Assembly (NCBI RefSeq): GCF_027497175.1
Contig: NZ_CP114901.1
Span: forward strand, 2,604,001-2,668,000
Length of the DNA: 64,000 bases
Source of the DNA: Verrucosispora sp. WMMD573
GTDB taxonomy: Bacteria > Actinomycetota > Actinomycetes > Mycobacteriales > Micromonosporaceae
Direction of reading: 5' to 3'
Part shown: one piece after another, positions 1-8,521 of the stretch
How positions within the stretch are numbered: position 1 is the first letter of the stretch
Layout of the letters: every line of letters starts with the position of its first letter
Program-made: the position numbers and the translations under genes
Notes under the pieces: generated by a model
The model's input: the letters and a program-made list of their open reading frames with translations, nothing else
Databases searched by the model: none
What the model was told of the DNA's origin: nothing

Positions 1-1833
1 GTCGACCGGCACCACCTCGGCGGCCGACTCGTCTACTACCGGGTGCCGGCGACCGTGCCCCGGCAGGCGGAGCCGCTGCCCGCCGATGCCGGGCGGCAGC
101 TCTTCGCCAAGCTGGAGTTGAAGGAGTCGCCGTTGCGGCCCTGGCTGGAACGGCAGCTGCGCCGCCGCGCCGGCTACGAGTGCGTGCAGACGGTCGAGGA
201 GTTCCGTCGCGCCGAGCGGGCGATCACCAGAGCCGGCCAGGTCAAGGACGCCGGCGGGCGGCACGAGAAGGACGACCGCAGCCACATCGACGACCGCAGC
301 ACGTACGTGTTGGGCTGGAGCATCGAGTCGAAGATCGACGCGTTGCTGGCCAAGGCGCGGGTACTCACTCATGACAAGGGTCGGGCGGTGAGCGACCGGG
401 ACGCGGTCGTCGACCGGCTCGACGCCCTCAACCGCCGGCTCGGCGTGCTGGGCAAGCTCGCCGAAGCCACCGATTTCGCCGACGTCGACTGGCAGTCCTC
501 CGCCCGGCGGGTGCAGGCGTTGCGCCAGGAGAAGCAGCAGCTCGAAGGCGCGTCCCAAGAGTTGGAGCGGATCACCGCTCGGCTGAACGCGGTGCTGGAG
601 GAGATCGACGCCCGCAGCGCCGAACGCGACGCCCTACAGCGCCGGATCGCCCAGACCGACGTACATCTGGAACAGGCCACGCACGGCCAGCGTGACGCCG
701 AGGCGCTGCTGCGGGAGCCGGCGGCGCGCGACGCGGAACGCTGGTTCGCGGCCATCGCCGAGCTGGCCGGGGAGACCCCGCTGTCCAGCCCGCAGGAGTA
801 CGACCGGTTGCGCGGCACCGCCGAGGCGCAGTTCACCAGGGAGCGCGACGAGTCGGCCCGGCGGTCGGCGCTGGCCAGCAACCGGGCGGTACGGGCCATG
901 GAGGACTTCCGCAACACCTACCCGGTGGAGGCCGCCGAGCTGGACAGCTCCATCCAGTCCGCGCCGGAGTACCGGACGATGCACGAGCGGTTGGTCCGCG
1001 ACGACCTGCCGCGGTTCGAGAACGAGTTCAAGACGTACCTGAACACCAACACCATCCGCGACATCGCCGGTTTCCACTCCCAGCTGCACAAGCAGGCCGA
1101 TCTCATCCGGGAACGGATCGACACGATCAACAGGTCCCTCGTGGACATCGACTACAACAACGGCCGGTACATCCGGTTGGAGGGCAACCGCACTCCCAAT
1201 GTGGAGATCCGCGACTTCATCAGCGACCTGCGCGCCTGTACCGAGAACTCGCTCGCGCGCGACGACGCCGACCAGTACTCGGAGCAGAAGTTCCTCCAGG
1301 TCAAGCAGCTCATCGAACGCTTCAGGGGCCGGCCGGGGTTCACCGACATCGACAAGGCTTGGGCGCGGCGGGTGACCGACGTGCGCAACTGGTTCGTCTT
1401 CTCCGCCTCCGAGCGGTGGCGCGAGGACGACAGCGAGCACGAGACCTACAGCGACTCCGGCGGCAAGTCCGGTGGGCAGAAGGAGAAACTCGCCTACACC
1501 ATTCTCGCCGCGTCGCTGGCGTACCAGTTCAAGCTGGACCTGACCACCGACCGCGACCAGAGTTTCCGCTTCGTGGTCATCGACGAGGCGTTCGGCCGTG
1601 GCTCCGACGAGTCGACCCGGTTCGCGCTCGCGCTGTTTCAGCGGCTCGGATTGCAGCTGCTGATCGTCACTCCGTTGCAGAAGATCCACATTATCGAGCC
1701 GTACGTCTCGGCCGTCGGCTTCGTCGACAACCCCAGCGGCAGCAATTCGCGGCTGCGCAGTCTCAGCATTGAGGAGTACCTCCACCAGCGCGAGACGCAC
1801 CAGCTCGCCCACCTGGTCACTGTCGGGGAATGA
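1..1833 (+). CDS. jetC: Wadjet SMC-like ATPase JetC, C-terminal part
   Basis: C-terminal part of the SMC-like ATPase of a Wadjet (JetABCD) system, which acts with JetA and JetB to extrude DNA loops and so detect small circular DNA. The frame is open from base 1, so the N-terminal half with its Walker A lies outside the window; the GTG at 43 is internal. A long coiled-coil region rich in Arg, Glu and Gln (about 380-1350) is followed by an ABC-signature-like SGGKSGGQKEK (near 1456-1488) and a Walker B FVVIDEAF (near 1570-1593). The stop overlaps the jetD start (ATGA), so the two are translationally coupled. jetA and jetB are expected just upstream. The identity rests on the motif order and on jetD next door. 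Confidence 0.88.
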   Translation, partial: VDRHHLGGRLVYYRVPATVPRQAEPLPADAGRQLFAKLELKESPLRPWLERQLRRRAGYECVQTVEEFRRAERAITRAGQVKDAGGRHEKDDRSHIDDRSTYVLGWSIESKIDALLAKARVLTHDKGRAVSDRDAVVDRLDALNRRLGVLGKLAEATDFADVDWQSSARRVQALRQEKQQLEGASQELERITARLNAVLEEIDARSAERDALQRRIAQTDVHLEQATHGQRDAEALLREPAARDAERWFAAIAELAGETPLSSPQEYDRLRGTAEAQFTRERDESARRSALASNRAVRAMEDFRNTYPVEAAELDSSIQSAPEYRTMHERLVRDDLPRFENEFKTYLNTNTIRDIAGFHSQLHKQADLIRERIDTINRSLVDIDYNNGRYIRLEGNRTPNVEIRDFISDLRACTENSLARDDADQYSEQKFLQVKQLIERFRGRPGFTDIDKAWARRVTDVRNWFVFSASERWREDDSEHETYSDSGGKSGGQKEKLAYTILAASLAYQFKLDLTTDRDQSFRFVVIDEAFGRGSDESTRFALALFQRLGLQLLIVTPLQKIHIIEPYVSAVGFVDNPSGSNSRLRSLSIEEYLHQRETHQLAHLVTVGE

Positions 1834-3011
1834 CAGTGCCGGCTACGCGCTGGTCCACCCCGACAGACCTCGTCGCGAAGCTGCGGCGTCGGTGGAACTC
1901 CGGCGAGCTGCTCACCGCGTACGCGCGGCAGCGGTGGGAGCCGATCGTCGTGCCGCTGCGCGCGCCCACCGCCGTCGAGCTGGCCGAGAACTTCGGTGCC
2001 GCCCAGGACTGGCTCGCCGCGTGGCAGGCCGTCGACCCGACCCTGGTCCGTCTGGAGTGGAAACGCGTCGGCGGGCGGCTCGTCGGCAGCAACGAGGTGC
2101 CGCATCGGGCCGTCATCGACAGTGCCGACCGGGTGTGGGCCCTACTGCGGGTGAAGCGGCAGGTGGAGACGTTCCTGCGGCTGGTCGAGGCCACCCGGTC
2201 CAGCGTGCCCGGCCTGGTCGAGTTGATGATCGCCGAACCGATCAAGGTGCTGGACCACGAGCCGAGTTGGCCCCGCCTGGTCGACGTCGTCCGCTGGATC
2301 GACCGCCACCCCGGCACCGAGCGTTATGTGCGGCAGATCGACGTGCCCGGGGTCGACACCAAGTTCATCGAGCAGCACCGGGGCGTCCTGGCCCAGCTGC
2401 TGGACCGGCAGTTGGCACCCGAACGGGTCGACTCGGCGCAACCGCCGGCCCGGTTCGCCGAGCGGTACCGGTTCCGCACCAAGCCGGCGTACGTGCGGCT
2501 GCGGGCCCTCGCCCGGCCTGCGCCGGCGGCGCTCGGTCCGTTCAGCGAGGTGACCGTACGCGTCGACGAGCTGGCCGCCTGCCCGCTCGACGCCGTACGG
2601 GTGCTCGTCGTGGAGAACGAGACCACCTACCTCGCGCTTCCGCCGGTCCCCGACACGGTCGCGGTCTTCGGCGGCGGCTACGCGGTGCGCGCCCTGGCAC
2701 CGCTGGCCTGGCTGCACGACCGGGAGCTGACCTACTGGGGTGACATCGACACCCACGGGTTCGCCATTCTCGACCGGCTTCGCCAGGTGTTTCCGCACAC
2801 CGCGTCGACGCTCATGGACGCCGACACGCTGCTGCGGCACCGGGCCCACTGGGGCCGGGAGGCCACTCCGGCCAAGGCGGAGCTGACCCACCTGACGCCC
2901 GCCGAGTCCCAGGTGCACCACGATCTGATCGCAGACCACTACGCACCCGCCCTGCGATTGGAACAGGAACGAATCCGATTCAGCGCCGTGAAGCAAGCGC
3001 TGACAGGCTAA
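1830..3011 (+). CDS. jetD: Wadjet nuclease subunit JetD (DUF3322 + DUF2220)
   Basis: JetD is the Toprim-type nuclease of Wadjet, which cleaves plasmid-sized DNA once the JetABC motor stalls. The 393-residue protein has an N-terminal DUF3322-like helical domain (about residues 1-190) and a C-terminal DUF2220/Toprim domain. In the Toprim part the acidic residue lies in VLVVENETTYL (near base 2599) and the DxD lies in YWGDIDTHGF (near 2734-2763), both intact. The start is the ATG overlapping the jetC stop by four bases. No gene follows in the same direction; a long inverted repeat at 3042-3109 separates it from the convergent CBM3 gene. The protein is full length with no sign of decay, so the system may be active if jetA and jetB are intact. 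Confidence 0.9.
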   Translation: MTVPATRWSTPTDLVAKLRRRWNSGELLTAYARQRWEPIVVPLRAPTAVELAENFGAAQDWLAAWQAVDPTLVRLEWKRVGGRLVGSNEVPHRAVIDSADRVWALLRVKRQVETFLRLVEATRSSVPGLVELMIAEPIKVLDHEPSWPRLVDVVRWIDRHPGTERYVRQIDVPGVDTKFIEQHRGVLAQLLDRQLAPERVDSAQPPARFAERYRFRTKPAYVRLRALARPAPAALGPFSEVTVRVDELAACPLDAVRVLVVENETTYLALPPVPDTVAVFGGGYAVRALAPLAWLHDRELTYWGDIDTHGFAILDRLRQVFPHTASTLMDADTLLRHRAHWGREATPAKAELTHLTPAESQVHHDLIADHYAPALRLEQERIRFSAVKQALTG

Positions 3012-3041
3012 TCCGTCGCCCCCCCGCTGTCACGCCCCACA

Positions 3042-3109
3042 GATCTTGCACTTTCGGTCGGCGGAATGATCGGGCTGCATGCTTTTGTCCCGACAGGAAG
3101 TGCAAGATC
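3042..3109. terminator. Long inverted repeat between convergent genes
   Basis: Two 20-base arms, GATCTTGCACTTTCGGTCGG at 3042-3061 and its near-complement at 3090-3109 (18 of 20 pairs, the outer 12 perfect), flank a 28-base loop. It lies between the convergent jetD and CBM3 genes, so a bidirectional terminator is the simplest reading. There is no T-tract. It may also belong to a family of dispersed intergenic palindromes. Confidence 0.55.
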
Positions 3110-3129
3110 ACCGCGCGGCATCGCTTGGC

Positions 3130-4125
3130 TCACGCGTATGTGTCGCCGTACTCGCGGATGTCGTTGACGTCGAGGGTGATCCGGCTGTTGTCGGCCCACT
3201 CGCCGGTGGCGTGCTGCCAGCTGGGGTCGTCGCGTTCGTCGATCGCGGACCAGTTTGGCCGGTGGTGGCGGAGGTAGATGGGGCCGGTCGAGGCGCCGGG
3301 GGCCAGTTGCCCGGCGGTGAAGGTCAGTTCGATCCAGCCGGGGATCGGGGTGCCGGGCGGTGGGAAGACCGTCGGAGTGGGCGTCGGGGTCGGCGGCAGC
3401 GGCGACGTGGTCGTCGCGGGGGCCATTGACAATCCCGAGGCGGACGGCGATGGCGCAGCCGGCGGTGGCGTACCCGGCGGGCCTGGCGGCAGGGGCGGTG
3501 GGAAGAACTGGATGTGGTGTTGCACGTTGGCGCAGCCGATCGCCGCCCAGTCGCAGTTGGTGGTCAGCGAGGTGTTCCCGCCCTCGAACGTCAGGTGGTA
3601 GCGGATCCGCACGTCCGCCAGGTCGAGCGGGGTGGTGCCCGTGTTGACGACCCGGAGGACGTGCTGGATCTGGTTGTCTGTCGGTGACCAGCTCAGGTTC
3701 CGGTAGCTGACCCGTGCCTTCCCGTAGGCGGTGCGCACCGGGGTCACGGGCGAGTCGAGGGAGTACCCGGTGTCGGCGTACGCCCAGACGGTGAGCCGAT
3801 ACTGGGTGCCCGGCGCGAGATCGGTGAGGGTGAGGTCGGTGCCGGTGGTGGTGCCGAGGCTGCGGTACACGTTGGGGCCCAGCCACGCTCGGATCTCGTG
3901 CCGGATCGCCGTTCCGCCCGGCTCGCCGATCCAGGTCGACGGTGCCCAGGTCAGGGTGAGCCGGTGTGGCTCGTTGGCCACCACGACCGGTGCGCCGGGA
4001 GTGGTCAACACCGGATCGTCCGCCGCGTGGGCGACGGCGGTACCGGAGAGCCCGAGCACGATGCCGAGGACGGCGACCAGGGTGACCCCACGAGCACGCA
4101 TAGTGCGCATGCTAGAGGTCGACAT
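3130..4125 (-). CDS. Secreted FN3-CBM3 protein with Pro-rich insert
   Basis: A 331-residue secreted protein, probably a cellulose-binding accessory protein. A signal peptide (about residues 1-35, ending AHA-AD) precedes an FN3-like domain (about 45-132) with the typical LTLTW, GTQYRLTVWAY pattern. A CBM3-like domain follows: KARVSYRNLSWSPTDNQI and DVRIRYHL (136-178), then WIELTFTAGQLAPG, LRHHRPNWS and a final strand (263-331). A Pro/Ser/Thr-rich stretch (about 209-262) sits inside the CBM3 fold, where a surface loop should be, rather than between domains. No catalytic domain is present. The ATG at 4125 opens the frame; ATGs at 4110 and 4101 are also possible starts, and no strong ribosome site decides between them. 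The gene is monocistronic and convergent with jetD. Confidence 0.72.
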   Translation of the reverse strand: MSTSSMRTMRARGVTLVAVLGIVLGLSGTAVAHAADDPVLTTPGAPVVVANEPHRLTLTWAPSTWIGEPGGTAIRHEIRAWLGPNVYRSLGTTTGTDLTLTDLAPGTQYRLTVWAYADTGYSLDSPVTPVRTAYGKARVSYRNLSWSPTDNQIQHVLRVVNTGTTPLDLADVRIRYHLTFEGGNTSLTTNCDWAAIGCANVQHHIQFFPPPLPPGPPGTPPPAAPSPSASGLSMAPATTTSPLPPTPTPTPTVFPPPGTPIPGWIELTFTAGQLAPGASTGPIYLRHHRPNWSAIDERDDPSWQHATGEWADNSRITLDVNDIREYGDTYA

Positions 4126-4174
4126 GCATCTCTATCAATGGCCCAGTTCGGCGGGACTCGATCCTGTCCCGCGT

Positions 4175-4227
4175 TGCGGGATGTCGGGCTTTCTGATGCG
4201 CAGGAGGCCGCGAGATGCCGCATCTCG
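4175..4227. repeat. Imperfect hairpin of the GCGGCATGTCGGG family
   Basis: Bases 4175-4195 (TGCGGGATGTCGGGCTTTCT then G) pair imperfectly with 4201-4222, which ends GATGCCGCA. The second arm also contains a perfect small palindrome CGAGATGC-C-GCATCTCG at 4211-4227. The core words match the hairpins at 6538-6585, 6845-6920 and 42669-42730. It lies between a start region and the 3' end of the GYD gene, so it could end transcription of that gene. Confidence 0.5.
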
Positions 4228-4261
4228 TGTTGGGTGGCAGCTCACACCGGGCCTGGTCAGG

Positions 4262-4582
4262 TCACGCGGCCGGTGGCTGGTAGGTGATGGGGAGTCGGAC
4301 GGCGGCGTCGATCTCGGCGGTGGTGAGCAGCGGCACGATCCGGGCGTCGACGCCGCCTGCCGCCCGTACGGCGATGCCGAGTGCCGCGGCGGTCACGTTG
4401 TTCGGCACGTCGCAGAGCACGTAAAGGTCGAACTGGCCGAACGCGTAGTACAGCGCCTCGACCTGCCCACCGGCGTTCTCGATCAGGGCCCTGACGACCT
4501 CGGCCCGCGCCGTGCCGCCGTCCTTGGCCAACCCGGCCATGCCCGGGATCGTGTAGATCGCTGTGACCAGGTACTTCGCCAC
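4262..4582 (-). CDS. GYD domain protein
   Basis: A 106-residue protein of the GYD family, small ferredoxin-like-fold (alpha/beta) proteins of unknown biochemical role. It opens with KYLVTAIYTIPGMAGL and has the family's central YYAFGQFDLYVLCDVPNN strand-turn-strand. The start is the GTG at 4582 with an AGAGG-like ribosome site about 10 bases before it. It is transcribed divergently from the MFS pump. No catalytic residues can be assigned; a sensing or dimeric binding role is only a guess. Confidence 0.72.
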   Translation of the reverse strand: MAKYLVTAIYTIPGMAGLAKDGGTARAEVVRALIENAGGQVEALYYAFGQFDLYVLCDVPNNVTAAALGIAVRAAGGVDARIVPLLTTAEIDAAVRLPITYQPPAA

Positions 4583-4844
4583 GCTGGCACCACCTCTCCC
4601 GTCGTCTGCCCGGCCCTCACCGCGTGCCGCGCCTACCCGTTTCCCGTCCGGTCACGCCTGGCGGCGCAGAGTCACCGTGGCCGTGCTCACAGAAAGCTCT
4701 GCTGGTCGCTAAACGGGCGGCGAAGTGTCGTTGGCGGGGGCTACTGTGCCGTGCGGGCTTCACCACCGCCGTCGCGCCGGCCAGTGGCGCCACGTCGGCC
4801 ACCACCGCTCGTCCTCCCGGACAGTTCCGACAACAGGAGACCTC

Positions 4845-6455
4845 GTGACACAGCAATCCGTCGCGGCACCGCAGCCTGTCCCAACTTCGGACAAGCTCGA
4901 CGCCGCGGTACTCAAGGTGGCCGGCGTCGTCGTGCTTGGTGCGCTCATGTCGATCCTCGACGTGACGGTGGTAAGCGTCGCCCTGCCGACGTTCCAGAGC
5001 GAGTTCGACGCCTCGTACGCCCGGGTCGCCTGGACGATGACCGGCTACACGCTCGCGCTGGCCACGGTGATTCCGCTCAGCGGGTGGGCCGCGGACCGGT
5101 TCGGCACCAAACGCCTCTACATGATGGCGCTGGCGCTGTTCACCATCGGCTCGGGCCTGTGCGCCACCGCCGACACGATCGGCGAGTTGATCACGTACCG
5201 GGTCTTGCAGGGTCTTGGCGGCGGCATGCTCATGCCGATCGGCATGGCGATCATGACGCGGGCGGCCGGGCCGAACCGGATCGGCCGGCTGATGGCGGTG
5301 CTCGGCATCCCGATGCTGCTCGGGCCGATCGGCGGCCCGATCCTGGGCGGCTGGCTGATCGACGTGGCGAGCTGGCACTGGATCTTCCTGATCAACCTGC
5401 CGATCGGCATCGTCGCGCTGGTGTACGCCCAGCTGGCTCTCCCGAAGGACAGCCCGCAGCCCTCCGAGTCGTTCGACTTCGTCGGCATGCTGATGCTCTC
5501 GCCGGGCCTGGCCCTCTTCCTTTACGGCGTCTCCACGCTGCCCGAGGCCGGTACCTTCGCCGATGCCGAGGTGTGGGGCCCGATGCTGATCGGTGCCGCA
5601 CTGGTGGTGGCGTTCGTCCTCTACTCGTTCAAGCCTCAGCACCCGCTGCTCGACCTGCGGCTGTTCCGCAATCGCAGGCTGACCATCGCGGCGTTGACCA
5701 TGTTCGTCTTCATCATCGCCTTCATGGGTGCCGGTCTGCTGTTCCCGAGCTACTTCCTCCAGGTACGCGGTGAGTCGACGCTGCACGCCGGCCTGCTGAT
5801 GGCCCCGCAGGGCATCGGTGCCATGGTCACCATGCCGATCGCCGGCATGCTCGCCGACAAGGTGCCGGTCGGCCGGACGGTGCCGTTCGCGCTGCTGCTC
5901 ATCCTCGCCGGGTTCTTCACCTTCACCCAGCTCGACGCGGACACCTCGTACGTGCTGCTCTGCGGCTCGCTGTTCGTGATGGGCCTGGGCATGGGCGGCA
6001 CGATGATGCCGGTGATGACGTCGGCACTGAAGACGCTGACCGGGCACGAAGTGGCCCGAGGTTCCACGCTTGTGAACATCCTCCAGCAGATCGGCGGCTC
6101 CGTCGGCGCCGCGGTGATGTCGGTGATCCTCACCAACGAGTTGAACGGCTCCCGGCAGATCCCCGGCCTCACCGACGAGGCCGGCAACCCGGTCACCGAG
6201 GCCGGCCTGGCCATCGCCGCCCAGCAGCGGCCGGAGCTGGCGCAGCAGCTGCCCGACCCGTCACTCATCGAGCGTGGGCTGGACTTCGCCGCCAACTCCT
6301 TCGCCACCACCTTGTGGGTGGCGTTCGCCCTGGTGGCGGCGACGTTCATCCCGGCCGCGTTCCTGCCCAGGCGGCGGGAACGGTCCCACCTGCTCGACGA
6401 CCAGCCCGGGGATCAGCCGGGCGACCAGCCGAAGGTCCCGGTCATCGTTCACTGA
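4845..6455 (+). CDS. DHA2-family MFS multidrug exporter
   Basis: A 536-residue EmrB/QacA-like (DHA2, 14-TM) drug:proton antiporter. The N-terminal region has the helix-1 motif LMSILDVTVVSVALPTFQ, the loop 2-3 motif A as GWAADRFGTKRLY and the helix-5 motif C region GIPMLLGPIGGPILGGWL. Fourteen hydrophobic segments are spread over the protein, and the C-terminal tail holds a short DQPGDQPGDQP repeat. The start is the GTG at 4845, preceded by AGGAGA (4835-4840); the open frame upstream (from 4725) is Arg/His-rich and is rejected. No TetR- or MarR-type repressor lies beside it, which is unusual for such pumps. The substrate cannot be told. Confidence 0.88.
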   Translation: MTQQSVAAPQPVPTSDKLDAAVLKVAGVVVLGALMSILDVTVVSVALPTFQSEFDASYARVAWTMTGYTLALATVIPLSGWAADRFGTKRLYMMALALFTIGSGLCATADTIGELITYRVLQGLGGGMLMPIGMAIMTRAAGPNRIGRLMAVLGIPMLLGPIGGPILGGWLIDVASWHWIFLINLPIGIVALVYAQLALPKDSPQPSESFDFVGMLMLSPGLALFLYGVSTLPEAGTFADAEVWGPMLIGAALVVAFVLYSFKPQHPLLDLRLFRNRRLTIAALTMFVFIIAFMGAGLLFPSYFLQVRGESTLHAGLLMAPQGIGAMVTMPIAGMLADKVPVGRTVPFALLLILAGFFTFTQLDADTSYVLLCGSLFVMGLGMGGTMMPVMTSALKTLTGHEVARGSTLVNILQQIGGSVGAAVMSVILTNELNGSRQIPGLTDEAGNPVTEAGLAIAAQQRPELAQQLPDPSLIERGLDFAANSFATTLWVAFALVAATFIPAAFLPRRRERSHLLDDQPGDQPGDQPKVPVIVH

Positions 6456-6537
6456 CCGCTTCGCCCGTCTCGACGGAGCCGGCCCGCTCGGGTCGGCTCC
6501 GCTTCGGCGTTACCGACCCACAGCTTGGCCCGCAGCT

Positions 6538-6585
6538 TGCGGCATGTCGGGTCTTCCGGGCCGGGGGAAGCCCCGACATGCCGCA
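6538..6585. repeat. Hairpin with GCGGCATGTCGGG arms
   Basis: TGCGGCATGTCGGGTCTTCC (6538-6557) pairs at 19 of 20 positions with 6566-6585, leaving an 8-base loop. It lies about 80 bases after the MFS stop and could terminate that gene. It forms the left border of the tandem array at 6601-6808; a related longer hairpin forms the right border. Confidence 0.7.
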
Positions 6586-6600
6586 TATCGCGCGGGGCGC

Positions 6601-6808
6601 TCGGCGTCCGACGGGCGGGGCGGCGTTCGGCGTAGGGCGGGCGAGGCGGCGCTCGGCGTCCGACGGGCGGGACGGCGTTCGGCGTCCGACGGGCGGGGCG
6701 GCGTTCGGCGTAGGGCGGGCGAGGCGGCGTTCGGCGTCCGACGGGCGGGACGGCGTTCGGCGTCCGACGGGCGGGGCGGCGCTCGGCGTCGGGCGGGCGG
6801 GGCGGCGT
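6601..6808. repeat. Tandem array of eight 26-bp units
   Basis: Eight back-to-back 26-base units, starting at 6601, 6627, 6653, 6679, 6705, 6731, 6757 and 6783, plus a partial ninth. Each begins TCGGCG and is almost pure G/C. Three variants occur in the order A-B-C-A-B-C-A-D, so the array also has a 78-base higher-order period (26 codons). Variant B carries TAGGGCGGGCGAGG in place of TCCGACGGGCGGGG. Reading frames run through it on both strands, but their Arg/Gly/Ala composition and the lack of a start region argue against coding. It is a likely replication-slippage product. Confidence 0.85.
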
Positions 6809-6844
6809 TCGGCCTCGGGGCGGGCACGAGGGCGTTTTTGGCGT

Positions 6845-6920
6845 CGCCCCTCGCGGCTTGCGGCATGTGGGGGCTTCCGGGTGCCCGGAGGCCCCGAGAT
6901 GCCGCAAGCCGCGAGGGGCG
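6845..6920. repeat. 37-bp-arm hairpin bordering the tandem array
   Basis: The arms 6845-6881 and 6884-6920 match at 34 of 37 positions and leave only a 2-base centre. The inner part has the CTTGCGGCATGTGGGGGCTT core shared with the hairpin at 6538-6585, and the outer part is CGCCCCTCGCGG. The sequence GATGCCGCATCTCG near 7018-7030 repeats part of it. Function unknown; a dispersed palindromic element is the best description. Confidence 0.75.
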
Positions 6921-7048
6921 CGGGGCGGTACGGCCGCAAGCCGTGAGCGTCGCGGGGCGGTGGGGCCGAGCGCAGGTAGCGAGTTCCAGCGGCACTCCGG
7001 GCCACGGCGGCCATCCGATGCCGCATCTCGTCAGCGCTATCGGGCCGG

Positions 7049-7054
7049 TAGGGT
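7049..7054 (+). promoter_or_regulatory. -10 element (TAGGGT) of leaderless helicase gene
   Basis: TAGGGT stands 7 bases before the GTG at 7062, the spacing expected when transcription starts at the start codon. It decides the choice of 7062 over the in-frame GTG at 7053. Confidence 0.5.
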
Positions 7055-7061
7055 GCGGTCG

Positions 7062-8405
7062 GTGGGGGAGATCGGGCTGACGCCGGAGCTGGCGGTGCCG
7101 CCGCCGGTAGCGGCCGAGCGGGTGATCACTGCCGTGCTGGCCGACCTGCGGTCGGGCGAGCATCGGGGCGTGGTGGTCGACTCGCCGCCAGGTGCCGGCA
7201 AGTCGACCCTGGTGGTGAGGGCCGCCATCGAGCTGGCGGGTACCGGTGCGCCGTTGATGGTCATTGCGCAGACGAATGAGCAGGTCGATGACCTGATCGA
7301 CCGGCTCGCCACCAAGGCGCCGCAGCTGCGCGTCGGGCGGCTCTCCGCAGGCGACTACCGGGCGTCGCCCCGGGTGCGGGCGCACCCGCAGGTCCGGGTC
7401 GCCGCGAAGGTTGGCGACCTGGCCGCCTCGGCCGTGGTCATCGGTACGGCCGCCAAGTGGGCGACGGTCACCGAGGGCTGTTGGCCGTGGGCGATCGTGG
7501 ACGAGGCGTACCAGATGCGCTCGGACGCCCTGCTGCGCGTGGCCGGCAGGTTCGAGCGGGCCCTGTTCGTGGGTGATCCGGGGCAGCTCGACCCATTCTC
7601 CACTGTGGAAGGCGGCCGGTGGGCGGGGTTGACCTGGGATCCGATGCAGTCGGCGGTGGCGGTGTTGCTGCGGCACAACCCGCACCTGCCGGTGCACCGG
7701 CTGCCGGTCTCCTGGCGGCTGCCGGCCTCGGCGGCCCCGATCGTCTCCCGCGCCTTCTACCCGTTCACCGGCTTCCGTTCCGGCACCGGCCCGGACGATC
7801 GCTCCCTGCACCTGACCGAGTCCGGGTCGGGTGACGCCGTCGACCGGGCGGTGGAGTCGGCCGCCGCCACCGGCTGGGCGCTGTACGAGCTGCCGGCCCG
7901 GCACACTCTGCGTACCGACGGGGAAGCTGCCGCCGCGTGCGCCGCGCTCGCGCTGCGGGTGCTGCGGCGCGGGGCGGTCGCGGTCGCCGAGCAGGCGCCC
8001 GGTGGCGCGCCGGTCACCGCGGACCGGATCGCCGTCGGCGCCGCCCACCGCGACCAGGTCGCGGCCATCCGGGCGCGGCTCGGCGAGGCCGGTGCGGACG
8101 TCACCGTCGACACCGCCAACCGCCTCCAGGGCCGGGAGTACGACGTGACGATCGTGTTGCATCCGCTCTCCGGCCGGCGCGACGCGACCGCCTTCCACCT
8201 GGAATCGGGGCGGCTCTGCGTGCTCACCTCCCGGCACCGGCACGCCTGCCTGGTGGTGGCCCGGGCCGGCATCGGCGAACTGCTGGACGCCCACCCCTCG
8301 ACCGAGGCGCCGCAACTGGATGTGCCGGTCCGGTTCCCCGACGGCTGGGAGGCCAACCAGGCCATTCTCGCCCACCTCGCCGCGGTGCCCCAGCCGCCGG
8401 CCTGA
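7062..8405 (+). CDS. SF1-like helicase / AAA ATPase
   Basis: A 447-residue P-loop ATPase resembling superfamily 1 helicases. Walker A is SPPGAGKST (residues 41-49), the Walker B/DExx box is WAIVDEAYQM, motif III is GDPGQLDPF, and a UvrD-like C-terminal half carries motif V (NRLQGREYDVTIVLHP) and motif VI (TSRHRHACLVV). It probably unwinds or translocates on nucleic acid in the cytoplasm; the substrate is unknown. It lacks the accessory domains of UvrD or RecB and is shorter than them. It stands alone, between the repeat array and the 8.5-kb operon. The start at GTG 7062 rests on the leaderless promoter; the longer open frame reaches back into repeats and is rejected. Confidence 0.75.
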   Translation: MGEIGLTPELAVPPPVAAERVITAVLADLRSGEHRGVVVDSPPGAGKSTLVVRAAIELAGTGAPLMVIAQTNEQVDDLIDRLATKAPQLRVGRLSAGDYRASPRVRAHPQVRVAAKVGDLAASAVVIGTAAKWATVTEGCWPWAIVDEAYQMRSDALLRVAGRFERALFVGDPGQLDPFSTVEGGRWAGLTWDPMQSAVAVLLRHNPHLPVHRLPVSWRLPASAAPIVSRAFYPFTGFRSGTGPDDRSLHLTESGSGDAVDRAVESAAATGWALYELPARHTLRTDGEAAAACAALALRVLRRGAVAVAEQAPGGAPVTADRIAVGAAHRDQVAAIRARLGEAGADVTVDTANRLQGREYDVTIVLHPLSGRRDATAFHLESGRLCVLTSRHRHACLVVARAGIGELLDAHPSTEAPQLDVPVRFPDGWEANQAILAHLAAVPQPPA

Positions 8406-8521
8406 CCAGCGGCGACGACATGCAGCATGAACGGATTCACGCCGTCGTCGATCACCGGGATTCGTGTCGGCGTCCCGATACAACGGCGATTCAGATGATC
8501 TGCCGCCGTCTATAGCGTGGG

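Noticed and set aside
4617..6047. A 476-codon minus-strand frame opposite the MFS gene
   Set aside because: Composition rich in His, Arg, Glu and Gln with no motif; a mirror of the transporter gene.
6601..6808. The tandem array as a CRISPR
   Set aside because: The units are contiguous with no unique spacers, and no cas gene is near.
6510..8483. A 657-codon minus-strand frame through the tandem array and helicase gene
   Set aside because: It crosses the repeats and hairpins and opposes a gene with clear helicase motifs.
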